From Muribaculaceae bacterium Isolate-002 (NCI) (lineage in GTDB: Bacteria; Bacteroidota; Bacteroidia; Bacteroidales; Muribaculaceae), in the NCBI GenBank assembly GCA_004102805.1, contig SCEG01000003.1, positions 79,652-143,651 of the forward strand: a stretch of DNA of 64,000 nucleotides, in the 5' to 3' direction. Below the pieces are notes generated by a model. The model was not told the origin of the DNA. It worked only from the letters and a program-made list of their open reading frames with translations, and did not search any database. Position numbers and translations under genes: made by a program. Positions within the stretch are counted from its first letter, which is position 1; each line of letters begins with the position of its first letter. Shown in pieces: positions 54,371 through 63,728 of this stretch.

Positions 54371-55522
54371 ATGACAGCTACGGAGCAATCAGCAAAGAAA
54401 TCACGAAAAATAATGCCGCGTGTGGCAACAGTGTTCAAATGGCTATGGCTCGCAATGACAATAGCCGTTGCAGGGACTACAATAATATCGGCAAACAGCG
54501 GTCTTATAAATCCGCTCGACATCACCTGGCCCTCGATGCTCGCGATGGCATTCCCGTTTCTGATTGTGGCCGACGTGGTGCTCGGCATCATCAACCTTTT
54601 CATCAACAAATGGGTTGCCGGAGTGCAATGGCTTGCGCTGATATGCTCTGTCACGGCGATAGGCAACTGGTTTCCGGTTCACCCGTTCGCCCGCGAGGCC
54701 TCCGGTGTCGACAACGACAACGTCATAAAGTTCATGAGCTACAACACCTTCGGATTTGCCGACGCACAGAACTGCTTTCCCGACAGCACCAACCGCACTG
54801 CAACTTCGATAATCAATTCCGGAGCCGACATAATATGCCTTCAGGAGGTAGGGCGACTCGGCGAAATGCCCAAGCGCGGACTTACAGACGAACAGATTGA
54901 CTCCATCAACGAAGTGTATCCTTATTTCGCTTCGGAGGAGGAAAAAATGGTTTCAATCCTTTCGAAATATCCGCTCCGCGAGGTATATCTCGACCAACCG
55001 GTGTCGCCGCATTCAGGCTGGCAGGCAGCTGAGGTCATCATAGGAAATGACACGATACTTGTAGTGAGCGTGCACCTGCAGTCGTTCGGCCTCGATGCCG
55101 AAGACAAGATATTGTATCACAGTATAACCGACGGCTCCGTATCAGGCAATATGGCAGACGCCGGCCTCGTCATCTACCACAAACTGTCGGACGCATTCGA
55201 ACTGCGCGCCGCGCAAGCCGAAAAGCTGCGCCACCAGCTCGACTCGCTCAACTATACAAACGTGATACTGTCGGGCGACTTCAACGACATAGCCGGATGT
55301 TATCCGATGCGTACAATCGCAGGCGATGACATGAGATCGGTGTTCCGCACAATTGCCACCGGCCCGGTCATCACCTATCACAGCGACCGCTTTTTCTTCA
55401 ATATCGACCACGTGCTCTATCAGGGAGATGTAACCCCCGTGCGCTACCGCCGGGGCAGCATCAAATCGTCAGACCACTACCCCATCTACGTCACATTCCG
55501 TCGCGACCGCCACGACCGATAA
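54371..55522 (+). CDS. Endonuclease/exonuclease/phosphatase (EEP) family membrane protein
   Basis: 383 residues. Two or three N-terminal membrane segments (residues ~20-105, e.g. WPSMLAMAFPFLIVADVVL) are followed by an EEP domain: FMSYNTFGFAD, ICLQEVGR (metal-binding Glu), VVSVHLQSFG, ILSGDFNDIAG, and final SSDHYPIYV. The extracytoplasmic enzyme could act on phosphodiesters; substrate unknown. It follows the rhomboids by 51 bp. Confidence 0.85.
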   Translation: MTATEQSAKKSRKIMPRVATVFKWLWLAMTIAVAGTTIISANSGLINPLDITWPSMLAMAFPFLIVADVVLGIINLFINKWVAGVQWLALICSVTAIGNWFPVHPFAREASGVDNDNVIKFMSYNTFGFADAQNCFPDSTNRTATSIINSGADIICLQEVGRLGEMPKRGLTDEQIDSINEVYPYFASEEEKMVSILSKYPLREVYLDQPVSPHSGWQAAEVIIGNDTILVVSVHLQSFGLDAEDKILYHSITDGSVSGNMADAGLVIYHKLSDAFELRAAQAEKLRHQLDSLNYTNVILSGDFNDIAGCYPMRTIAGDDMRSVFRTIATGPVITYHSDRFFFNIDHVLYQGDVTPVRYRRGSIKSSDHYPIYVTFRRDRHDR

Positions 55523-55546
55523 GCCGTGGCGTCTACTGACCGGAGT

Positions 55547-57046
55547 TCAATGGTGCAGGCGCTCCTTTAGATCGGGGCGGAGTGTTTTCTTAACTTTTTT
55601 CAAAGCGTTGGTGATGTCGCGCGACAGCACATTGTCGCTTTTTGCTATCACTTCGCCGCGCTTCATGGCCGACAGGTAGTCACCTCCCTCGGCAAGATAA
55701 TCTATTGTGGCGACGTTGTAATATCTGTCAGGATCAAGAGTCTTTCCGTTGATAATAATTTCGGTGCACTTACCCTCGGCCGGACTATAGGTCACATCGG
55801 CATTGCCGCTGATACCGTTCATCGGACGGCGTCCCATCTGGGCGAGCACTTCGGCAAGCGCGTCACCTTTGATTTTAACGACTTCGACAGTATTTTCAAA
55901 CGGCAGAACCATAATGACATGCCCTTCAGAAATCACACCTTTGGGCAGGGTGTTGCGTATGCCTCCGTTGTTTAGCATAGCCATGTCAACCGGTTCGCTG
56001 ACAAGCTCCTTGCTGCGTTGCAGCACCAGGTCGGAGAATATATTGATAATCGACTGCTTGTCGAGCGGCGCCGATGACTTCGCCAGCTTTATCGACATAA
56101 GCGAGTCGACCTTGCTGCGATAAGGCGCAAGTATCTCCCGCAGATTTTCGTCAATCTTTCCGTCAAGCCGGCTGTCGACAGGTATCACCGACGACTCTAT
56201 ATCCTTATTGTCAAGATCAATGTCGATCTTGCCGAGCGCGGTGCCTTTCGATGCCAGCTGCGCGACAACCACATCCTTTTCGACGGCATTCTTTATCAGT
56301 GTCGGCTTTGATTTGGGATTGGCCGGATTGAGAGGCGTGTGTGAATGTCCGCCTATTATAAGGTCGATATCCTTTGACACAGTGGCAAGAACGGAATCGC
56401 TGGGAAATTTGTCGTCGGAATATCCGATATGAGTAAGAGCAATCACAACATCAGCCTTTTCATTATGGCGCAAAGCCCATGCCGTATGGTCGGCCGCCTC
56501 ATACACATCCATATATTCCACCCCCTTGATATTGCGGTCGGAAATCATACCCTTGGGATTCAGATTGAGCGCCATAATGCCAATCTTCTTGCCTCCGTAT
56601 TCTTTCACAACGTATGGCACGACGAGTCCGGCCAAAGGCGAATTGTCGACATCATAATTTGTCGAAACCCAGGTCGCATTGTCGTTGCGGAGCAGTCCGG
56701 CCAGCTCTTCCGCCCCATTGTCAAACTCATGGTTGCCGAGCGTGGCGACATCGTAGCCCAGGGCGTTCATCACCTTGTGCTCCACCTCGCCGCGGTAGAG
56801 ATTGAAATAGAGAGTACCCTGCACAACATCGCCCGCGTCAACGAGAAGCACATTTTTCTCGGCACCTCTGACGCTGTCGATCACAGCCTTGCGGCGCATC
56901 ACTCCGCCCAGGTCGTGACTTTCGGGGTCAATCTGCGAATGCGTGTCGTTGGTGTGAAGTATCACCAGGTGCTCGGCAGAGACGCTCAATGCCGCGCCGG
57001 CCACAATGGCCGGCATAAGGATTATTTTTCCGATTTTACGTATCAT
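55547..57046 (-). CDS. Exported bifunctional metallophosphatase/5'-nucleotidase
   Basis: 499 residues. Signal peptide MPAIVAGAALSVSAEH, metallophosphatase motifs LHTNDTHSQID, VDAGDVVQG, TLGNHEFDNG and DLIIGGHSHTPL, then a C-terminal 5'-nucleotidase domain with MLNNGGIRNTLPKG and a final NVATIDYLAEGGD. It releases nucleosides and phosphate from extracellular nucleotides. Both domains are fused in one chain here. Confidence 0.92.
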   Translation of the reverse strand: MIRKIGKIILMPAIVAGAALSVSAEHLVILHTNDTHSQIDPESHDLGGVMRRKAVIDSVRGAEKNVLLVDAGDVVQGTLYFNLYRGEVEHKVMNALGYDVATLGNHEFDNGAEELAGLLRNDNATWVSTNYDVDNSPLAGLVVPYVVKEYGGKKIGIMALNLNPKGMISDRNIKGVEYMDVYEAADHTAWALRHNEKADVVIALTHIGYSDDKFPSDSVLATVSKDIDLIIGGHSHTPLNPANPKSKPTLIKNAVEKDVVVAQLASKGTALGKIDIDLDNKDIESSVIPVDSRLDGKIDENLREILAPYRSKVDSLMSIKLAKSSAPLDKQSIINIFSDLVLQRSKELVSEPVDMAMLNNGGIRNTLPKGVISEGHVIMVLPFENTVEVVKIKGDALAEVLAQMGRRPMNGISGNADVTYSPAEGKCTEIIINGKTLDPDRYYNVATIDYLAEGGDYLSAMKRGEVIAKSDNVLSRDITNALKKVKKTLRPDLKERLHH

Positions 57047-57088
57047 GATATCAATATTGTTAGTTTCGGTTTCAGTGTTATTTTACGG

Positions 57089-57118
57089 CAAAAATACACA
57101 ATTCATGCTTAACAGCAA
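57089..57118 (-). promoter_or_regulatory. Promoter for the 5'-nucleotidase gene
   Basis: Reverse-strand TTG (57116-57118), a 19-bp spacer and TATTTTTG (57089-57096), 42 bp before the ATG. Confidence 0.72.
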
Positions 57119-57257
57119 TCCGCGAAGGCTTTGCTTATTTTTTAAATTATGTTAATTTGCAATAAAGCAATAATCTTTAATATTAACAAACTCATGGCAT
57201 TAAAAGACTCGTCGGGAATAAAAAAAACGTGTGACGCAAAAAAAATCAAAAAAAATA

Positions 57258-57288
57258 TTGCGTAATAAAGAAAAACGTTGTATCTTTG
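57258..57288 (+). promoter_or_regulatory. Promoter for the tandem tRNA-Arg genes
   Basis: TTG (57258-57260), a 20-bp spacer and TATCTTTG (57281-57288), 24 bp before the first tRNA. Confidence 0.78.
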
Positions 57289-57312
57289 CAACCGCAAAGC
57301 CACCAAGGCATG

Positions 57313-57386
57313 GCTCCTTAGCTCAACTGAATAGAGCATCTGACTACGGATCAGAAGGTTACAGGTTTGAATCCTGTAGGAGTCAC
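57313..57386 (+). tRNA. tRNA-Arg (ACG), copy 1
   Basis: GGCTCCT pairs with AGGAGTC in the acceptor stem. The anticodon stem CTGAC-TACGGAT-CAG carries ACG, and the T arm has ACAGGTTTGAATCCTGT. The sequence is identical to copy 2. CCA is not encoded. Confidence 0.95.
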
Positions 57387-57419
57387 AAATCACGATTATT
57401 GCCTATATTTTAATACCTT

Positions 57420-57493
57420 GGCTCCTTAGCTCAACTGAATAGAGCATCTGACTACGGATCAGAAGGTTACAGGTTTGAATCCTGTAGGAGTCA
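57420..57493 (+). tRNA. tRNA-Arg (ACG), copy 2
   Basis: Base-for-base the same 74 nt as copy 1, 33 bp downstream, followed by a strong terminator, so both are probably one transcript. Confidence 0.95.
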
Positions 57494-57498
57494 CTTAA

Positions 57499-57530
57499 GC
57501 GGACGCCCAAATTGGGCGTCCGCTTTTTTT
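57499..57530 (+). terminator. Intrinsic terminator of the tRNA-Arg operon
   Basis: GCGGACGCCC, loop AAATT, GGGCGTCCGC and seven T residues. Confidence 0.95.
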
Positions 57531-57681
57531 GCATAAAACCGAGTGCCTCAACAAACATTCATTACTCCCCACGCGTTTCCATAATAGCAATTTCAATAAT
57601 TGCCCCAAAAATATTCCCGAAGCCTTGGCTCATCAAATCAACTATTTTAATTATCTGTATCTCATCAAACAACTCTCAATT

Positions 57682-58938
57682 ATGAAAAAATTTTATACCT
57701 TGTTCTCTTTTGTCATCATTGCCGTCATGCATCTTTCGGCTCAATCAGATTATGACTATTATATCGACTTTAACCGCACGCACGAGAAGATTTATTTCAA
57801 ATATGCCGACGGAAAATATACCGCTGATGTCAACAAAATCGAAGGTGATTTCAAGATATACAACTCGCATTATATTCCCGGAGGTGCCGACCAGGACAAA
57901 TATATATTCGGCAGCGCCGACGGCCAGGGAGGCATAACCCCGAACTCCGAGAAAAAGCTCAGCAATCCGGGCAACAACCTCAGCATCGAAGGGGGAGGGA
58001 TACTCTACAGTGTTATATTCGTATTCGACCCTGAAGCCATGACTTTGAAAATCGAGGGCGGCGGCACTTTCCCCAACCACACAACCCTCGAGATGCACAT
58101 CGTCTCCTCCACCGGCACATCACCCGAAACAGGTGAGCTCACTGTATCTCTCGAACTTGTCAAGACCGGCACTACATCGGCTCCCGACGAGTATTACGTC
58201 ACAGCATATTACACCGACAATACCGGCAATAGTTCACAGCAGGAAATCGTCATCGGCAACGACTCGATGAAAGGCACCTTCACGTTCACCGACCTCAAGC
58301 CCGACAACTACAATCTCATGGCGCTCAAAGCCACTGCAACGGTCAACGGAAAGGAAATATCCGACACCGGCATTGCTCCGGTCAAGACTCCAGCCATGCC
58401 GATACTCATAGGTCAGATTGATGGGCACAACTGGGAAGCCAACTACGGAATACAAGGCATGCAATTCAAAGAAATACCAGACGGAAAGACATACTACTAC
58501 ACCGCAAAACTCACCGGCGACGGAGAGTTCTGTTTTGTAACAAAACTCGGCAACTCGGCCGATGACTGGACCACCGTCGACAGCAACATACGTTATGCAC
58601 CGCCGACATTACGCGTAGCCGCTCCGGAAAAGACCTGGATGCCATACTCCGAGATATCCTCCGGAAGCACGCCCAATGCCTGGTATCCCGAAAATTTCAC
58701 TCCTGGCACCTATGTCATAGAATTTGACTACACAACCAAATCGATAGCTGTTGTCAAAGGCGATATACCCACCGACGCTCCGTCAGTCACAATCGGCAAC
58801 GATACTCCTGCCGTAACCGACGTTTATTCAATAACCGGTGTCCTACTACGCAAGGACATGCCTTACAGGAGCGCCACTGAAGGGCTTCCCGCAGGATTAT
58901 ATATAGTAGGTGGCAAGAAAACCGTAATAAATAATTGA
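57682..58938 (+). CDS. Secreted protein with type IX secretion-like C-terminal tail, function unknown
   Basis: 418 residues from the ATG at 57682. A signal peptide (MKKFYTLFSFVIIAVMHLSAQ) precedes a beta-rich body with Gly-rich repeats (residues ~80-130) and a C-terminal DVYSITGVLLRKDMP to LPAGLYIVGGKK. The ending resembles Por/type IX secretion sorting domains common in Muribaculaceae and relatives. Two CFVTK/WMPYSEI regions could be starch- or glycan-binding strands, but no motif is certain. Surface exposure is the reasonable inference. Confidence 0.75.
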   Translation: MKKFYTLFSFVIIAVMHLSAQSDYDYYIDFNRTHEKIYFKYADGKYTADVNKIEGDFKIYNSHYIPGGADQDKYIFGSADGQGGITPNSEKKLSNPGNNLSIEGGGILYSVIFVFDPEAMTLKIEGGGTFPNHTTLEMHIVSSTGTSPETGELTVSLELVKTGTTSAPDEYYVTAYYTDNTGNSSQQEIVIGNDSMKGTFTFTDLKPDNYNLMALKATATVNGKEISDTGIAPVKTPAMPILIGQIDGHNWEANYGIQGMQFKEIPDGKTYYYTAKLTGDGEFCFVTKLGNSADDWTTVDSNIRYAPPTLRVAAPEKTWMPYSEISSGSTPNAWYPENFTPGTYVIEFDYTTKSIAVVKGDIPTDAPSVTIGNDTPAVTDVYSITGVLLRKDMPYRSATEGLPAGLYIVGGKKTVINN

Positions 58939-58964
58939 AATATCCCGCCTTATCCTTAACTTTG
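58935..58964 (+). promoter_or_regulatory. Promoter for metY-bioB
   Basis: TTG (58935-58937, overlapping the upstream stop), a 19-bp spacer and TAACTTTG (58957-58964), 22 bp before the metY ATG. Confidence 0.76.
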
Positions 58965-58986
58965 CTGCATAATTAAATATACTATC

Positions 58987-60279
58987 ATGTCAGCAAATCG
59001 CAAACTACACTTCGAGACAATCCAGCTCCATGCCGGACAGGAACACCCTGACCCCACCACCGGCGCACGCGCCGTACCGATATATCAGACAACATCTTAC
59101 GTATTCCGCGACTCTCAGAATGCCGCCGACCGCTTCGCCCTTAAAGAGCCGGGCAATATCTACGGCCGTCTGGGCAACCCTACCGAAGATGTGTTTGAGC
59201 GGCGCGTGGCAGCGATGGAAGGCGGAGTCGCCGCGCTGGCCGTAGCCTCGGGCGCGGCAGCCGTGACTTACGCGCTGCAGAACATACTCCTGCCGGGCAA
59301 CCATATCGTGGCCGCCGACAACCTCTATGGCGGCACCTTCAATCTCATCACCCACACCCTCGAGGCCCAGGGCATAAAAAACAGCATCGTCAATTTCCGT
59401 GACACCGAAGCCATCGAGAAAGCCATCACGGCCGACACACGCTGTCTTTATGCCGAAACTTTCGGAAACCCCAACTCCGAAGTGCTTGACATAGCCAAAG
59501 TGGCCGAAGTGGCCCACCGCCACAACATTCCGCTGATTATCGACAACACCTTCGCCACGCCGTTTCTGATGCGACCCATCGAACACGGAGCCGACATCGT
59601 GGTGCACTCGGCCACAAAATTCATGGGCGGCCACGGCACAAGTCTCGGAGGCGTAATCGTTGACTCCGGCAACTTCGACTGGAAGGCCAACGCCGACAAA
59701 TTCCCGACTATAGCAGCGCCCGACCCGAGCTACCACGGCGCGGTTTTCGCCGACGTGGCCGGACGCTCGGCTTTTGTCGACCGCATACGCTGCGTCATAC
59801 TCCGCGACACCGGCGCCGCTATCTCTCCGTTTAACGCTTTCATACTCCTGCAGGGACTCGAGACACTGTCACTGCGCGTGGAGCGCCATGTCTACAACGC
59901 GCTGCGTGTGGTCGACTTCCTCAACAGCCATCAGAAAGTGCGCAAAGTCAACCACCCCTCGCTCCCCGACCATCCTGACCACGATATATACCGCAAACTA
60001 TATCCAGCGGGAGCCGGCTCGATATTCACATTTGAAATCGACGGCGATGTCGAGGCCACATGGCGCTTCATCGACTCGCTGCGCATATTCTCACTGCTTG
60101 CCAACGTAGCCGATGTCAAGAGTCTCGTAATCCACCCCTACACCACGACCCACTCGCAGATGACACCCGAAGAACTCGCGCAACAGAACATCACCCCGTC
60201 GAGCGTGCGGCTCAGCATCGGCACCGAGCATATCGACGACCTCATCGACGACCTCTCACAGGCTCTTGAAAAAATATGA
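58987..60279 (+). CDS. metY: O-acetylhomoserine sulfhydrylase (MetY-like)
   Basis: 430 residues, the usual length of O-acetylhomoserine aminocarboxypropyltransferase. PLP-enzyme motifs: LHAGQEHPDPTTGARAVPIY, NIYGRLGNPTEDVFE and ADIVVHSATKFMGGHGTS with the PLP-binding Lys near residue 211, then FNAFILLQGLETLSLR. It makes homocysteine from O-acetylhomoserine and sulfide. It overlaps bioB by 4 bp. A cystathionine-type lyase is a less likely alternative given its length. Confidence 0.9.
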   Translation: MSANRKLHFETIQLHAGQEHPDPTTGARAVPIYQTTSYVFRDSQNAADRFALKEPGNIYGRLGNPTEDVFERRVAAMEGGVAALAVASGAAAVTYALQNILLPGNHIVAADNLYGGTFNLITHTLEAQGIKNSIVNFRDTEAIEKAITADTRCLYAETFGNPNSEVLDIAKVAEVAHRHNIPLIIDNTFATPFLMRPIEHGADIVVHSATKFMGGHGTSLGGVIVDSGNFDWKANADKFPTIAAPDPSYHGAVFADVAGRSAFVDRIRCVILRDTGAAISPFNAFILLQGLETLSLRVERHVYNALRVVDFLNSHQKVRKVNHPSLPDHPDHDIYRKLYPAGAGSIFTFEIDGDVEATWRFIDSLRIFSLLANVADVKSLVIHPYTTTHSQMTPEELAQQNITPSSVRLSIGTEHIDDLIDDLSQALEKI

Positions 60280-61244
60280 CGATGGACAACAAACGACTTG
60301 ACGAGATAAAAGAGAGAATACTCGGCGGAGGCGCAATCACCACCGACGAGGCATACGCGCTGCTCGAAGCCGATCCGGTGAGGCTATGCGAGGCTGCAGC
60401 CGAAATAACAGCACTGAGTCCGGCCACTTTCGACTCGTGCTCCATTGTCAACGCCCGCTCCGGCCGCTGCCCCGAAAACTGCCGCTGGTGCGCGCAGTCA
60501 GCCCACTGGACTACCGGCTGCGAGACATATCCGCTTATACCCGAGGAGGACTGCATGACACTGGCGCGCTACAACGACGCCAAAGGGATAAAACGGTTCT
60601 CGCTGGTGACAAGCGGAAAAGCCGCCAAGGGGAAAACACTCGACGCGATATGCCGCATGATAGGCCGCGTGGCCAACGAGACAGGCATGAAGGCGTGCGC
60701 GTCGCTCGGACTTCTCGACATCGACGACCTGCGCAAGGTGCGTTCGGCAGGCGCGCTCCGCTATCACTGCAATCTCGAGACAGCTCCGTCACACTTCCCC
60801 AGGCTCTGCACCACCCACACCTACGCCGACAAACTCGCCACGATAGAGGCGGCACGCCGGGCCGGTCTGGAGATATGTTCAGGGGGCATAATCGGCATGG
60901 GCGAGACACCGCGCCAACGAGTGGAGTTCGCGCTGGCGCTGCGCGAGATAAAACCGATATCAATCCCCATCAACATACTGATACCGATACCCGGCACTCC
61001 GCTTGCCGACACCCCTCCACTGACCGAGGAGGAGATACTCGTCACGATAGCCATCTTCCGTTTCGTGCATCCGAAAGTGTTTATACGCTTTGCGGGGGGC
61101 AGGCAGAAACTGTCGCCCGAAGTTCAGCTCCGCGCCATGAAAACAGGCATAAACGGAGGCATCGTAGGCGACATGCTCACCACGCTCGGATCTACGATTG
61201 ACAGTGACAAGGCTCTCATAGAAAAGGCCGGATATAAGTTCTGA
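60276..61244 (+). CDS. bioB: Biotin synthase
   Basis: 322 residues. The radical SAM motif is in CPENCRWCAQSAHW (CxxxCxxC). Downstream YHCNLETAP, GGIIGMGET and INILIPIPGTPL are BioB hallmarks, and RFAGGRQKLSPEVQL carries the Arg that contacts the [2Fe-2S] site. It inserts sulfur into dethiobiotin. Starting ATGA within the metY stop, it is translationally coupled, an unusual methionine-biotin pairing. Confidence 0.94.
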   Translation: MTMDNKRLDEIKERILGGGAITTDEAYALLEADPVRLCEAAAEITALSPATFDSCSIVNARSGRCPENCRWCAQSAHWTTGCETYPLIPEEDCMTLARYNDAKGIKRFSLVTSGKAAKGKTLDAICRMIGRVANETGMKACASLGLLDIDDLRKVRSAGALRYHCNLETAPSHFPRLCTTHTYADKLATIEAARRAGLEICSGGIIGMGETPRQRVEFALALREIKPISIPINILIPIPGTPLADTPPLTEEEILVTIAIFRFVHPKVFIRFAGGRQKLSPEVQLRAMKTGINGGIVGDMLTTLGSTIDSDKALIEKAGYKF

Positions 61245-61253
61245 TATCCGGCC
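61226..61253 (+). terminator. Hairpin over the bioB stop
   Basis: GGCCGGATAT pairs with ATATCCGGCC around the stop codon. No T-run follows, so it may only be a weak terminator. Confidence 0.5.
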
Positions 61254-61268
61254 GGAGCGTCTGCCGCC

Positions 61269-61305
61269 AATCAGAGAGGATTGGTTGAGTAATCAGGGGG
61301 ATTGG
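61269..61305 (+). promoter_or_regulatory. Direct repeat upstream of the LytS/LytTR promoter
   Basis: AATCAGAGAGGATTGG (61269-61284) recurs as AATCAGGGGGATTGG (61291-61305), with a period of 21-22 bp ending 9 bp before the -33 box. LytTR regulators bind short direct repeats about two turns apart, so this is a candidate autoregulatory site. Confidence 0.6.
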
Positions 61306-61314
61306 CTGAAAAAA

Positions 61315-61346
61315 TTTGGAATAAGGCCGGTCAGATGCTATCTTTG
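61315..61346 (+). promoter_or_regulatory. Promoter of the LytS/LytTR operon
   Basis: TTTG (61315-61318), a 20-bp spacer and TATCTTTG (61339-61346), 41 bp before the histidine kinase ATG. Confidence 0.8.
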
Positions 61347-61387
61347 TAACAATCGAGGGTTGTGAGACTCCCTCTAAACCGGTCATT

Positions 61388-62536
61388 ATGGAGAGGAAAC
61401 AGGATACGTATTACAAGAAGGTGGAGCGGGTTATATACGCTGCTCTGTGGTGCGGCGTGGCTCTGATACCGCTTGTGGTGCAGGGCTACGAGTATATGAA
61501 CGGCACCGACGCAGAGTTTGAGTTTGACAAGGCCGTCAAGACATGGATTGCCATTCTGCCGTTTTTTCTGCTGTTCTGGGTTCACGACCTGATGCTTATG
61601 CCGATGCTTATGCGCCGGCGCCGCAAGTGGCTTTACGGAGTGCTTACAATGACAGCTATAGCCGGCATGATCGCCGTAATGGATATGGCGCGCAGGGCGC
61701 ACCGTCATGAGCGCGACAATGAGTTGCGTGAAGTGATTGTGACCGACATCGACACCGGCAAGGAGCTACGCCGGTTCACCCGTGTAGGACGTCCGAAGCC
61801 GCCGTTCAACATGATGCTGCTGATGAATGTGGCGTTCGCATTGTTTGTGGTGAGTGTGAACATAGCTGTAAAACTTTATTTCAGGGCATTGAGCAACCGC
61901 CGGCGCATAGCCCGTCTGGAGGCGGAAAACACATCGACACGCCTGCAGTTTCTGAAATATCAGATAAATCCGCATTTTTTCATGAACACGCTCAACAACA
62001 TTCATGCGCTGATAGATATCGACGCCGAGCGTGCGCGTGATGTGGTGATAGAGCTGTCGAAACTGATGCGCTACGTGCTCTATGAGATCGACAAGGATGA
62101 AGTGACGCTGCGTCAGGAGGTCGATTTCCTAAACAATTATATCGAACTGATGAGAATACGCCTTACCGACAATGTCAAAATCAACGTCGGGCTGACTGAC
62201 GATGTAGATGACATAAAGCTGCCTCCACTGCTGTTTATTCCGTTTGTGGAAAACATATTCAAACATGGCGTAAGCTACAGAGAGCCCTCGGTAATAGATA
62301 TTTCGCTGAAAGTTGACGCGAGCGACGGAGTGACATTCCGCTCGGTCAACAGCAATCACGCCAAAAGTCGTGGCGACAGCTATCACGGCATAGGTCTTGA
62401 AAATCTGCGGAGACGTCTCGACCTGCTGTATCCTGACAATTACATCCTGGAAATCAACAACAACGGAGACACTTTCGAGACGAGACTCACCATACCCGCC
62501 ACACGTCAGCGCGTGGCGGAAATAAAAAAGGGATGA
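61388..62536 (+). CDS. LytS-type sensor histidine kinase
   Basis: 382 residues. Four hydrophobic segments in the first ~170 residues (e.g. IYAALWCGVALIPLVVQGY, WIAILPFFLLFWVHDL) form the membrane sensor. The His_kinase domain has LKYQINPHFFMNTLNNIHAL with the phosphoacceptor His, then ELSKLMRYVLYE, and the ATPase N box PPLLFIPFVENIFKHG and G box GIGLENLRRRLDLLY. It pairs with the response regulator 1 bp downstream. Confidence 0.9.
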   Translation: MERKQDTYYKKVERVIYAALWCGVALIPLVVQGYEYMNGTDAEFEFDKAVKTWIAILPFFLLFWVHDLMLMPMLMRRRRKWLYGVLTMTAIAGMIAVMDMARRAHRHERDNELREVIVTDIDTGKELRRFTRVGRPKPPFNMMLLMNVAFALFVVSVNIAVKLYFRALSNRRRIARLEAENTSTRLQFLKYQINPHFFMNTLNNIHALIDIDAERARDVVIELSKLMRYVLYEIDKDEVTLRQEVDFLNNYIELMRIRLTDNVKINVGLTDDVDDIKLPPLLFIPFVENIFKHGVSYREPSVIDISLKVDASDGVTFRSVNSNHAKSRGDSYHGIGLENLRRRLDLLYPDNYILEINNNGDTFETRLTIPATRQRVAEIKKG

Positions 62537-62537
62537 T

Positions 62538-63242
62538 ATGGAGACATTGAAATGCATTGCGGTCGATGACGAGCCTCTTGCTCTGCTTCAGCTGAGCAAA
62601 TACATAGAGCGCACACCCGGAGTCGAGGTTGTCGATACATGCTACGACGCCACGGAGGCCTTGGCCGCACTTGAGCGGCACAGCGACATCGACCTGATGT
62701 TTCTCGACATCAACATGCCTGATATGTCGGGAATTGAACTTGCACGTCGTCTGCCACCGTCGCAACCGCTCGTGATTTTTACCACCGCTTATTCGGAATA
62801 TGCCATAGAGGGATTTAAGGTTGAGGCTGTCGATTATCTGACAAAACCGTTCAGCTACGACGAGTTCACGGCATCGGTCGAACGAGCGCGCCGGCGCCTT
62901 GATCGCGGCAACCGCGCCGATGAGGCGATATATGTGAAGGAGTCGGGAGTGACACGGCGCATCATGCTCGGAGACATCTGCATGATAAAGAGTCTGGCAG
63001 AGTATGTGCAGATATATCTTGCGTCATCGCCCCGTCCGGTGACAACACTGATGAGTCTGCGTTCGCTTGAAGAAACGCTCCCTGTCGACAGGTTCATGCG
63101 CATTCACCGGTCGTATATCATCAATCTCGACGCAGTGGAGGGTGTGTGGCACAACAAAGTGAAGATTGCATCGGAAGAGCTTCCCGTTGGCGAAAGCTAC
63201 CGCGCGCGGCTACGGGAGTATATCAGCGGCAAGACACTGTAA
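62538..63242 (+). CDS. LytTR-family response regulator
   Basis: 234 residues. Receiver domain: CIAVDDEPLALLQL, phosphoacceptor Asp in LMFLDINMPDMSG, Lys in YLTKPFSYDEF. C-terminal LytTR DNA-binding domain from about residue 130: LGDICMIKSLAEYVQIY, FMRIHRSYIINLDAV. It should control its own operon through the repeat at 61269 and possibly other surface genes. Confidence 0.9.
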   Translation: METLKCIAVDDEPLALLQLSKYIERTPGVEVVDTCYDATEALAALERHSDIDLMFLDINMPDMSGIELARRLPPSQPLVIFTTAYSEYAIEGFKVEAVDYLTKPFSYDEFTASVERARRRLDRGNRADEAIYVKESGVTRRIMLGDICMIKSLAEYVQIYLASSPRPVTTLMSLRSLEETLPVDRFMRIHRSYIINLDAVEGVWHNKVKIASEELPVGESYRARLREYISGKTL

Positions 63243-63263
63243 ATCACTCCTCATAAAAAGCAC

Positions 63264-63294
63264 GAGAGCGTTTCCCATAAAGAAACGCTCTCGA
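63264..63294 (-). terminator. Intrinsic terminator of the downstream membrane-protein gene
   Basis: CGAGAGCGTTTC pairs with GAAACGCTCTCG. On the reverse strand it is followed by TGCTTTTTATG, and it may also end the forward LytTR operon. Confidence 0.8.
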
Positions 63295-63314
63295 AAAAAG
63301 ATATCTTATATAAA

Positions 63315-63728
63315 TCAAAGTTTGATTTCGTCATCCTTCTTCAGGAAGGTGAAGAGCATCCAGGGAATAAGCACCAACACAACGAGAAGAATGGTGATGA
63401 TACCCCAATGAAACATGAAGAGAAGACAAGAGAGCAGCATGAAGCCGGCGAGGAAATAGTTAAGACCGGCGCAAAGACGCTGATTTTTCATCGGATAAAG
63501 AATCACACCTGCAAGAATGCCGAGTAACGCAAGGAAGCCAAGAATGCCGCCTGCATATTCGAAGAACGCTGATACCAGGTTAATGCCTCCTTCACCCTGA
63601 AGTATATACAGCACAAAAGCCACTACTGCAAATGCTGCGTTGGCGATGAAAGAGGTAGAGGGGTTAAGAAATCCGAGCATACCTTTGAGTTGCTTCACGC
63701 TCTCGTTGATCTGATTTGTCTGTTCCAT
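63315..63728 (-). CDS. Small four-helix membrane protein, unknown
   Basis: 137 residues with a short charged N-terminus and three to four membrane helices (FIANAAFAVVAFVLYIL, GILGFLALLGILAGVILY, GLNYFLAGFMLLSCLLFM, IITILLVVLVLIPWMLF), ending in KKDDEIKL. No family is recognised. A possible -7 box (TATCTTTG on the reverse strand, 63840-63847) lies about 110 bp upstream. Confidence 0.75.
   Translation of the reverse strand: MEQTNQINESVKQLKGMLGFLNPSTSFIANAAFAVVAFVLYILQGEGGINLVSAFFEYAGGILGFLALLGILAGVILYPMKNQRLCAGLNYFLAGFMLLSCLLFMFHWGIITILLVVLVLIPWMLFTFLKKDDEIKL

Noticed and set aside
58939..58986. SAM or B12 riboswitch before metY or the phage reductase
   Set aside because: The metY leader is too short, and no B12-box-like sequence was seen before the reductase.
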